Under the pieces are notes generated by a model. That model was not told the DNA's origin. It worked only from the letters and a program-made list of their open reading frames with translations, and did no database searches. From an uncultured Methylococcaceae bacterium (GTDB lineage: Bacteria > Pseudomonadota > Gammaproteobacteria > Methylococcales > Methylomonadaceae): a stretch of 64,000 bases of DNA. A program made the position numbers and the translations under genes. This document shows positions 1 through 7,945 of the stretch, in pieces. Where the stretch lies: assembly GCA_903945375.1 (NCBI GenBank), contig CAJAVP010000003.1, forward strand, positions 1 through 64,000. Reading direction: 5' to 3'. Every line of letters starts with the position of its first letter. The stretch's first letter is position 1.

Positions 1-12
1 GCGCCGGGCATA

Positions 13-1421
13 GTTCACTGCCGCACAGGCAGCTTAGAAACGCGCAAGATTGAGAATTATTAGCAACACAAGGTTCACTGCCGCACAGGCAGCTTAGAAA
101 TGCATCATTAGCAGCTTGAATATTCTGAGTAGGTTCACTGCCGCACAGGCAGCTTAGAAAGATCAAAGCACCGCCTACAGCAGTTATAGCAGGTTCACTG
201 CCGCACAGGCAGCTTAGAAATCGAGAATTTGTCGTTTTGGGAAAATCGTTTAGTTCACTGCCGCACAGGCAGCTTAGAAAGATGGTCACGTCATATTTAC
301 GTGTGCCATAAAGTTCACTGCCGCACAGGCAGCTTAGAAAAACTTGGGGCGGCAAATTACCTCTATTACATCGTTCACTGCCGCACAGGCAGCTTAGAAA
401 GTGATCCGATCCGCTTTATAAGTGATCGCATTGTTCACTGCCGCACAGGCAGCTTAGAAACGGTCAAAATTATTCCAGTGGGCAATATCGGCAGTTCACT
501 GCCGCACAGGCAGCTTAGAAAATTGGATAATTTGATAAACACCGTGCCTTTCAGTTCACTGCCGCACAGGCAGCTTAGAAAAAGTTGCCGAAAAAGCAAC
601 AAATCCCGCTAGAGTTCACTGCCGCACAGGCAGCTTAGAAAAGGGCTTGATTGCTGCAAAAAACCAAGTTCACGTTCACTGCCGCACAGGCAGCTTAGAA
701 AGAGTACAAAGGGCAAGCGATTGCCAAGAATCGGTTCACTGCCGCACAGGCAGCTTAGAAAAGATACTAAAGCTAAATCTCCTATCCCCGTAGGTTCACT
801 GCCGCACAGGCAGCTTAGAAACAAAGCCATGCTGCATAAGGCTTGCAGAGTGAGTTCACTGCCGCACAGGCAGCTTAGAAATATGGGTGGCAACTGAGCA
901 GGATCGCCAATAAGTTCACTGCCGCACAGGCAGCTTAGAAATGTGAAGACCTGATCGCCATTGATAGCTTAATGTTCACTGCCGCACAGGCAGCTTAGAA
1001 ATGTTGTACCCCTGCTTTACGCAAAGTTGACTTGTTCACTGCCGCACAGGCAGCTTAGAAATATCACAGTCACCGTCAAACAAGACGGCTTACGTTCACT
1101 GCCGCACAGGCAGCTTAGAAATCTGAGTTACTCATACCCGGCGTAACGCTAGTGTTCACTGCCGCACAGGCAGCTTAGAAAACAAAATCATTTTAACGCA
1201 TACATGCAGACGTGTTCACTGCCGCACAGGCAGCTTAGAAAGCGTTTGTCAGGCTTTGGAAGACTTAGACCAGGTTCACTGCCGCACAGGCAGCTTAGAA
1301 ACCCGCGTGGTGCGGGCAATCAGGCATCTCAAGGTTCACTGCCGCACAGGCAGCTTAGAAATCAGGAGGCCGATAGCATGATTATATCAATAAGTTCACT
1401 GCCGCACAGGCAGCTTAGAAA
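13..1421 (+). CRISPR. Type I-F-like CRISPR array: 24 repeats, 23 complete spacers; continues off the left edge
   Basis: Identical 28-bp repeat GTTCACTGCCGCACAGGCAGCTTAGAAA every 60 bp (13-40, 73-100 ... 1394-1421), with one 61-bp period. Repeat matches the Csy/I-F repeat type with its GCCGCACAGGC hairpin. Bases 1-12 are the end of another spacer. Confidence 0.98.
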
Positions 1422-1426
1422 GCTTA

Positions 1427-1510
1427 GTCACGTAGGGCGGATAAGCGATAGCGCCATCCGCCAATAATCGTTAAGGTGCATGACGCTATCGCTTATGCAC
1501 CCTACGCGAC
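1427..1510. repeat. REP/MITE-like intergenic inverted repeat
   Basis: Arms gtcacgtagggcggataagcgatagcg (1427-1453) and cgctatcgcttatgcaccctacgcgac (1484-1510) are inverted with about 3 mismatches. A degenerate half copy (ccctacgcgact) occurs at 29767-29778. Confidence 0.7.
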
Positions 1511-1658
1511 TGCACATGTTTTTTACTCCCCCCTAAACAAAGAAATCCTTAACTTAGGCAGTGAAGTTCTGGCTTGGGAATAAGCATGATAAGCCAGTTT
1601 CGCCGAGCTTAAATGGCTCACTGCGTACCATCAGTAACCAAGAAGGCGCGGTGAAGAG

Positions 1659-3830
1659 TTACACGGTTTCTAACTTCGCATAAGCCAGCATCAGCCATTT
1701 GATACCAATGGTGGGTGTGTTGAATTTGACCTGGACGCGTTCTTGCGCTCCTTCACCCTCAATTTGTAGTATGACTCCTGTACCAAATTTGGCGTGGCTT
1801 ACTTTTTGTCCTGCTTTGTAACGCCCTTCGTTTGCTATTGGGCTTTTCTTGGGCAATGGTATGCTGGGTGCTTGGCTGATGTTACCTCTTAAACGAATCT
1901 CTTGCAGGCATTCAGCGGGCATTTCTTTGAGAAAGCGTGACGGTTTGGGATAGGTTTCTCGTCCATATAAGCGTCGTGATTCGGCATAGCTCAAATAGAC
2001 TTTCTGCATCGCGCGAGTAATGCCGACATAACACAATCGACGCTCTTCTTCTAAGCGTCCAGCATCATCAACAGATTGTTGGGAGGGGAATAAACCTTCT
2101 TCCAGCCCGACTAAAAAGACCAGATTGAATTCCAAACCTTTCGCTGAATGTAGGGTCATGAGTTGAACGCTGTCTTCAAATTCATCCGCTTGACGATCAC
2201 CAGATTCTAGGGCGGCATGGGTTAGGAATAAGGCCAATTCGCTGAGTTGCTCTTCGTTTTCTTGCGTAAAGACAAACGATTTAGCGGCACTGACTAATTC
2301 TTCCAAATTTTCTACTTTTTCTTCGCTATTATCTATTTTGGCTTGTTGATAAAACGCGAGTAAACCACTTTTTTCAACAACGAGTTTGACTTGTTCAAAT
2401 AATTCAAGCCCTTGTGTTTTCTCGCTTAATTGCTTGATAAGATTTAAAAAACTGACTAGCGCATTACTGGCTCTGGCTGATAAATTGCGCTGATTAATTA
2501 ATGCAATACTGGCAGCCCATAACGAGCTATTTTGTTCTCTGGCAATGACGCGGATATCTTCGACAGTTTTTGCACCTATGCCGCGCGTCGGTGTATTGAT
2601 GACGCGCTCAAATGACGTATCATCATCGCGATTCATGATTAAACGCAGGTAAGCCAGTGCGTTTTTAATTTCAGCGCGATCAAAAAAGCGTAAGCCGCCA
2701 TAAACACGATACGGAATGCCCGCAATCATCAGGCGCTCTTCAAATAAGCGCGATTGTGCGTTGGAGCGGTACAAGATGGCGATATCTTTTCGGCGCGGTT
2801 TATCGATTAACCAGGTTTTAATGCGCTCAATAACAAAATAGGCTTCATCTTGCTCATTAAACGCGGTATAGAGCGAGAGTAATTCACCCGCATCCGATTG
2901 TGTCCACAATTCTTTGCCCATGCGACCTTGATTAACTTGAATAATCTGATTGGCAGTTTTTAAGATATTGCCCGTTGAACGATAGTTTTGCTCTAGTTTG
3001 ATAATGTGATGATTGGGATAATCTTTCTGAAATTTGTAAATATTTTCTATTTTTGCGCCGCGCCAGCCATAAATAGATTGATCATCATCACCAACCACAA
3101 ATAGGTTGTCGCGATTTTCTGTCAATAAGCGCAACCACGCATATTGAATGGTATTGGTGTCTTGAAATTCATCCACATGTACTTGTGTAAAACGCTGTTG
3201 GTAGAGCGCCAAAAGCTCGGGATTGTCGCGCAATAATTCATGTGCGCGTAGTAATAATTCAGCAAAATCGACTAAGCCAGATTGGTCGCACAGACGTTCA
3301 TAGGCGAGATAAATCGCCAACATTTGCTCGGCATATTTATCATAAGGCGTTAAACAGTGTCGCGCTCGAATGCCCTCGTCTTTCTGTGCGTTAATATGCC
3401 ATTGCACTTGTCGTGCAGGCCACTGTTCCTCATCAAGTTTAAGATTATTTAATAGCCGTTTAATGACTCTGAGCTGATCCGCCGAGTCCATTACTTGAAA
3501 TCCTTCCGGTAATTTGGCTTGACTGAAATGGCGTCTCAGCAATCGATAGGCAATGCCATGAAATGTGCCTATCCACATCGAATGGGTAGGGATGTTTAAC
3601 AGGTGTTCGATGCGGTGACGCATTTCTTTGGCGGCTTTATTGGTAAACGTCACGGCTAGCATATTTTGAGGGTAGTGATTTTCAACTTGTATTTGCCAGG
3701 CAATTCGATGCACTAACACGCGTGTTTTGCCACTGCCCGCTCCCGCGAGTACCAACATGGCGGTGGAAGGAGCAGTGACGACTTGACGCTGTACGTCATT
3801 AAGTGGTTCTAAGATTTTGGTAATATCCAT
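1659..3830 (-). CDS. uvrD: DNA helicase II (UvrD/Rep family)
   Basis: 723 aa; LAGAGSGKTRVLVHRIAW, DEFQDTN, GDDDQSIYGWRGA, QNYRST motifs. Confidence 0.96.
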   Translation of the reverse strand: MDITKILEPLNDVQRQVVTAPSTAMLVLAGAGSGKTRVLVHRIAWQIQVENHYPQNMLAVTFTNKAAKEMRHRIEHLLNIPTHSMWIGTFHGIAYRLLRRHFSQAKLPEGFQVMDSADQLRVIKRLLNNLKLDEEQWPARQVQWHINAQKDEGIRARHCLTPYDKYAEQMLAIYLAYERLCDQSGLVDFAELLLRAHELLRDNPELLALYQQRFTQVHVDEFQDTNTIQYAWLRLLTENRDNLFVVGDDDQSIYGWRGAKIENIYKFQKDYPNHHIIKLEQNYRSTGNILKTANQIIQVNQGRMGKELWTQSDAGELLSLYTAFNEQDEAYFVIERIKTWLIDKPRRKDIAILYRSNAQSRLFEERLMIAGIPYRVYGGLRFFDRAEIKNALAYLRLIMNRDDDTSFERVINTPTRGIGAKTVEDIRVIAREQNSSLWAASIALINQRNLSARASNALVSFLNLIKQLSEKTQGLELFEQVKLVVEKSGLLAFYQQAKIDNSEEKVENLEELVSAAKSFVFTQENEEQLSELALFLTHAALESGDRQADEFEDSVQLMTLHSAKGLEFNLVFLVGLEEGLFPSQQSVDDAGRLEEERRLCYVGITRAMQKVYLSYAESRRLYGRETYPKPSRFLKEMPAECLQEIRLRGNISQAPSIPLPKKSPIANEGRYKAGQKVSHAKFGTGVILQIEGEGAQERVQVKFNTPTIGIKWLMLAYAKLETV

Positions 3831-3943
3831 CTGTTATCGCTTGCACATTTTTTGGAGCTGTGTATAGTTGCCTCGGCTAATGAGTGGCTTTAATCACTGA
3901 ACTTGCCGAAGATAATAATTAAATTAATTAGAGAGGGTTTACG

Positions 3944-4207
3944 ATGAATTTTGATTTTAAGCGTATGATGAAGTTTGAACACAATATTGGGGCAAACGAC
4001 AAAAAATATCGCCTATACGGCGGGGTGGCACTGATTGCAGTGTCAATATTTACTGCGTCTATCCTCTTGTTACTGATTGGATTGATATTAGCTGCGGAAG
4101 GTTTTTTTGGCTGGTGTCCTCTTTATTCAGGTTTAGGCAAAAATACCTGTGAACTAGCCACCGCAGAAGTAGAGACACCTTTAGAAGAAACTAACGCAGA
4201 AAGCTGA
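3944..4207 (+). CDS. DUF2892/YgaP-like inner membrane protein
   Basis: 87 aa with N-terminal NIG...R and hydrophobic segments ending GWCPLYSGLGKNTC, typical of DUF2892. Confidence 0.75.
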   Translation: MNFDFKRMMKFEHNIGANDKKYRLYGGVALIAVSIFTASILLLLIGLILAAEGFFGWCPLYSGLGKNTCELATAEVETPLEETNAES

Positions 4208-4244
4208 TAAATGGATAGCTACAAGGATGTAGCTTGCCAAGTTA

Positions 4245-4697
4245 TTAGTCATCTTTGTGAAATTCACCTTCGAGAACATTATCCGCTGCTGTTGACCTCC
4301 GCTGGAAACCTTGTGCCGCCGACTGAATAAAGTGATTTTCTATTAGGTATTGTGCAAATCGTCTGCGAAGTGCGGGAATTAAACAGATTAAGCCTAATAT
4401 GTCCGTTATAAACCCGGGGGTGAGTAACAAAACGCCACCGAGTAGAATTATTGGACCTTCAATCATTTCATAAGCCGGCACTTGACCTTGTGCTAGGCTT
4501 TGCTGAAATTGCCTATAAGTCGATAGACCTTGTTGTTTTAATAAATAAGTACCCGCAATGGCGGTAAAAACCACTAATACAATAGTCGGTAGTGCACCGA
4601 TAGTGCCGCCGATTTGCAGCAATAAGTAAATTTCTGCAAAGGGTACAATTAGCACCATCAGAAATAATAGTTGGACAATGTTCATGCTCTGCTCCAT
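4245..4697 (-). CDS. fxsA: FxsA family membrane protein
   Basis: FAEIYLLLQIGGTIGALPTIVLVVFTAIAGTYLLKQQG...LLLTPGFITDILG; the M at residue 5 is an alternative start. Confidence 0.88.
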   Translation of the reverse strand: MEQSMNIVQLLFLMVLIVPFAEIYLLLQIGGTIGALPTIVLVVFTAIAGTYLLKQQGLSTYRQFQQSLAQGQVPAYEMIEGPIILLGGVLLLTPGFITDILGLICLIPALRRRFAQYLIENHFIQSAAQGFQRRSTAADNVLEGEFHKDD

Positions 4698-4784
4698 TTG
4701 AGTAATCTCTGTCTACAATATTAAGCGTAATCGCAGTGAATTTCTAGGATAATATCCCAGTTCAAGTTTTAGTGAGCCATTACT

Positions 4785-5111
4785 ATGTCATCAGTTCATG
4801 AAATTGTGTTTTGTACGTGTCCCGATAAGGATACCGCAAAAAAATTGGCGCATTTGCTCGTCAGCAAAAAATTAGCCGCTTGTGTAAATATTTTGCCCGG
4901 TATGACGTCGGTTTATACGTGGGAAAATCAAATTGAATCCACGCAAGAGCATTTGTTAATGATCAAAACCAATAAAGATCATTACGCCGCCCTCGAAACC
5001 CTATTATTTAAGCACCATCCCTATGAAGTTCCAGAAATTATCGCCGTGCCGATTGCTCACGGTTTACCTGAATATTTAGATTGGATTGATTCATGCCTTT
5101 CTACAAAGTAA
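4785..5111 (+). CDS. cutA: CutA1 divalent-cation tolerance protein
   Basis: FCTCPDKDTAKKLAHLLVSKKLAACVNILPGMTSVYTWENQIE...KTNKDHY, typical CutA. Confidence 0.93.
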   Translation: MSSVHEIVFCTCPDKDTAKKLAHLLVSKKLAACVNILPGMTSVYTWENQIESTQEHLLMIKTNKDHYAALETLLFKHHPYEVPEIIAVPIAHGLPEYLDWIDSCLSTK

Positions 5112-7312
5112 TTTTTTTTCTATTTGTTTTTATTTTCAATACTGTTGCAGGTGCAAATGCTGAAGAGGGTTTGCTGCCACCCGAGCAAGCCTTTACGGTA
5201 AGCGCAAGAGCACTCAGTACCGATAAGCTGGAAGTTACTTGGCAAATTGCAGAGGGCTATTTGGTTTATCGCAATAATTTACGCTTTGAATCTAAAACGC
5301 CTGAGGCTCAAATTGGTACGGCAACTTTTCCAAGTCCTTCCGTTAAGCATGATGAGTTGTTAGGCGACATACAGCATTATCACGATCCGTTTACCGTCAA
5401 CTTACCGCTAAAACTCACAGGGCAAGTGTCAACGCTGCAATTGGTGGTGTACTATCAAGGTTGTGCGGATAATGGGGTTTGTTATCGTCCGCAAAAACAA
5501 ATTTTGGACATCGTGCTGCCAAATGATGCGAAGCCAATTGCCAAAGCGAGCTCGCTGACGAATTTTATTAAAGGCTTTTCCAGTTTAAATTTAACCGGCG
5601 GGGCAAATAATGAATTATTACCGCCGGAGCAAGCGTTTCAATTTTTTGCCTCGGTTAAAGACGCCAATACCTTGCATGTGAATTGGGAAATTGCTCAGGA
5701 CTATTATCTTTATCGCGAAAAAATACAGTTGACCTTAGTCGCCGCTGACGGTGTTCAGTTGGGTCATTACGTCATTCCCAATGGCACACCTAAGCACGAT
5801 GAAGCGTTTGGTAAGGTGGAGATATTCCATAATGACTTGGCGTTCGATGTTCCGTTGCTTCGTTCTAAAACCGATGCTCAAACCCTCTCCATCAAGGCTG
5901 ATTTTCAAGGTTGTGCGGATCGCGGCGTTTGTTATCCGCCGATGACTAAAACAATCGATCTGGAATTGTTACTCGCATCGACAATCACCGAACCAGTCGT
6001 AACGCAAGACGTTTCTGAGCAAGATCAAATCGTGCAAGCTTTACGGCAGGATAGTTTTCCGATGACCTTACTCAGTTTTTTTGGGTTTGGTTTATTGCTA
6101 TCACTGACACCGTGTATTTTTCCGATGATCCCTATTTTATCTGGCATTATTGTCGGGCATGGTAAACGTATTACAACGACTCGCGCTTTTTTACTGTCTT
6201 TAAGTTATGTGTTGGCATCAGCGTTGACATACACCGTGTTTGGTATTTTGGCGGCGGTGTTTGGCAGCAATTTGCAAGCGAGCTTTCAACAGCCGTGGAT
6301 TATTGGCTTATTTAGTGGGATTTTTGTCGTCTTGTCTTTATCCATGTTTGGTTTTTATCATTTGGAGTTGCCAAAATCATGGCAAGTTAAATTACACAAT
6401 TCTGGCGAAATTCACCGTGATGGCTCGCTGTTAGGTGCGGCGATTATGGGGGCCTTGTCTTCTTTGATTGTCGGGCCTTGCGTTGCCGCGCCGTTGGCGG
6501 GTGCATTAATTTTTATTGGTCAAACCGGTGATGTGGTACTAGGTGGCAGCGCATTATTTATGATGGGTTTAGGTGCCGGTGTCCCGCTGTTGGCTCTAGG
6601 CGCATCGGCTGGAAAATTATTACCGAAAGCGGGTGAATGGTTAAATACCACTAAATCTGTTTTTGGTGTGCTGATGTTGGCGGTTGCAGTGTGGATGCTA
6701 AGTCGCATTTTACCCGCCTGGGCGACTATGTTGCTTTGCGCTATGTGGCTGATTATTCCAGCGATTTATCTCCATGCCGTAGACCCTTTGCCGGTAAAAA
6801 GCAGTGGCTGGCATAAGCTCTTCAAAGGCGTTGGCATGATGATGCTGGCGTATGGCGTATTGATTTTAATTGGATTGAGTATGGGCAATACTAACCCCTT
6901 AGAACCCTTACAAGTCCATAACAACGGGATGTCATCAAGCAAAGAATCGGGCGTAGTGTTTGAGCGTATTAAATCTTTGGCTGAACTCGATGCCAGAATC
7001 CAACAAGCGGCGGCTAATAAGCAAATGGTGATGCTGGATTTTTATGCCGATTGGTGTATCTCCTGCAAAGAAATGGAGGCTTATACGTTCGCGGATTCCA
7101 GCGTGAAGGCTGCTTTGGCACAGTTTGTTTTATTACAAGCCGATGTCACACAAAACTCGGATGACGATAAAGCCTTGTTGGATAAATTTAATTTGATTGG
7201 TCCACCGGCTATTTTGTTTTTTGGCACGGATCGCATTGAGAAAACAGCGCAGCGCGTCATTGGCTATCAAGACGCGGCAACTTTTTTAACCTCCTTACGG
7301 AAGCTTAAATGA
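5093..7312 (+). CDS. dsbD: Thiol:disulfide interchange protein DsbD (two tandem N-terminal domains)
   Basis: Two LLPPEQAF...QGCAD(N/R)GVCY(R/P)P domains, then CcdA-like TM core (LTPCIFPMIPILSGI, SSLIVGPCVAAPLAGAL) and C-terminal thioredoxin (DFYADWCISCKEME). Overlaps cutA by 19 nt. Confidence 0.93.
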   Translation: MPFYKVIFFLFVFIFNTVAGANAEEGLLPPEQAFTVSARALSTDKLEVTWQIAEGYLVYRNNLRFESKTPEAQIGTATFPSPSVKHDELLGDIQHYHDPFTVNLPLKLTGQVSTLQLVVYYQGCADNGVCYRPQKQILDIVLPNDAKPIAKASSLTNFIKGFSSLNLTGGANNELLPPEQAFQFFASVKDANTLHVNWEIAQDYYLYREKIQLTLVAADGVQLGHYVIPNGTPKHDEAFGKVEIFHNDLAFDVPLLRSKTDAQTLSIKADFQGCADRGVCYPPMTKTIDLELLLASTITEPVVTQDVSEQDQIVQALRQDSFPMTLLSFFGFGLLLSLTPCIFPMIPILSGIIVGHGKRITTTRAFLLSLSYVLASALTYTVFGILAAVFGSNLQASFQQPWIIGLFSGIFVVLSLSMFGFYHLELPKSWQVKLHNSGEIHRDGSLLGAAIMGALSSLIVGPCVAAPLAGALIFIGQTGDVVLGGSALFMMGLGAGVPLLALGASAGKLLPKAGEWLNTTKSVFGVLMLAVAVWMLSRILPAWATMLLCAMWLIIPAIYLHAVDPLPVKSSGWHKLFKGVGMMMLAYGVLILIGLSMGNTNPLEPLQVHNNGMSSSKESGVVFERIKSLAELDARIQQAAANKQMVMLDFYADWCISCKEMEAYTFADSSVKAALAQFVLLQADVTQNSDDDKALLDKFNLIGPPAILFFGTDRIEKTAQRVIGYQDAATFLTSLRKLK

Positions 7313-7824
7313 TGAAGCAATGGCTTTCGATTGTTTTAGTTGCACTGCTTGCGTTGACCGGTGGTATCGCGGTTAAACATTTCATGGCACAGTCAGAAAT
7401 TTCAAGCTTGCCAGCCGTAAGTTTGCCGGATTTGTCCGGTAAATCCCATGATTTGTCAGAATGGCAAGGAAAAATTCGCGTGATTAATTTTTGGGCGACG
7501 TGGTGTCCACCGTGCCGTAAAGAAATTCCTGACTTTATTGCTTTACAACAGGCGTATGCAGACAAAGGCGTGATTGTGCTTGGCATTGCCATTGATGATC
7601 AACGTGCGGTCAGTGAGTTTTTGCAAGATATTCACATCAATTATCCAATCTTAATGGCATCGGATGTCGGTATTGCTTTAACTCGTCAGTTGGGCAATAC
7701 CTTAAGTGTTTTACCTTTTACCCTTATCGTGGATCCGCAGGGTAAAATTTTACACCGGCACTACGGTGAGTTTTCTAAAGAAAAACTCATCGACATCATT
7801 AACCCGTTACTAATACCACAATAA
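7309..7824 (+). CDS. TlpA/ResA-like thioredoxin family protein
   Basis: VINFWATWCPPCRKEIPDF active site and N-terminal signal/TM; overlaps dsbD stop. Confidence 0.88.
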   Translation: MMKQWLSIVLVALLALTGGIAVKHFMAQSEISSLPAVSLPDLSGKSHDLSEWQGKIRVINFWATWCPPCRKEIPDFIALQQAYADKGVIVLGIAIDDQRAVSEFLQDIHINYPILMASDVGIALTRQLGNTLSVLPFTLIVDPQGKILHRHYGEFSKEKLIDIINPLLIPQ

Positions 7825-7945
7825 CCATGAGTCTTTAAAAGTGATGTATGACATTGCTTCTTAATCCGCACCGGATTAGTTTATTAAACTTCTTATCGGT
7901 TATAATCAATCATTATTTTTTTAGAGAAAGGACAGATTTTCTAGG

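Noticed and set aside
229-1467. ORFs 229..612 (+), 609..893 (-) and 1204..1467 (+) as proteins
   Set aside because: They are translations of the CRISPR array; the 60-bp period is a multiple of 3, so the repeat is read in one frame (VHCRTGSLE, SLPHRQLRK, FLSCLCGSE).
1659-3830. uvrD as a CRISPR-associated or defence helicase because it adjoins the array
   Set aside because: Sequence is an ordinary housekeeping UvrD; adjacency alone is not evidence of a defence role.
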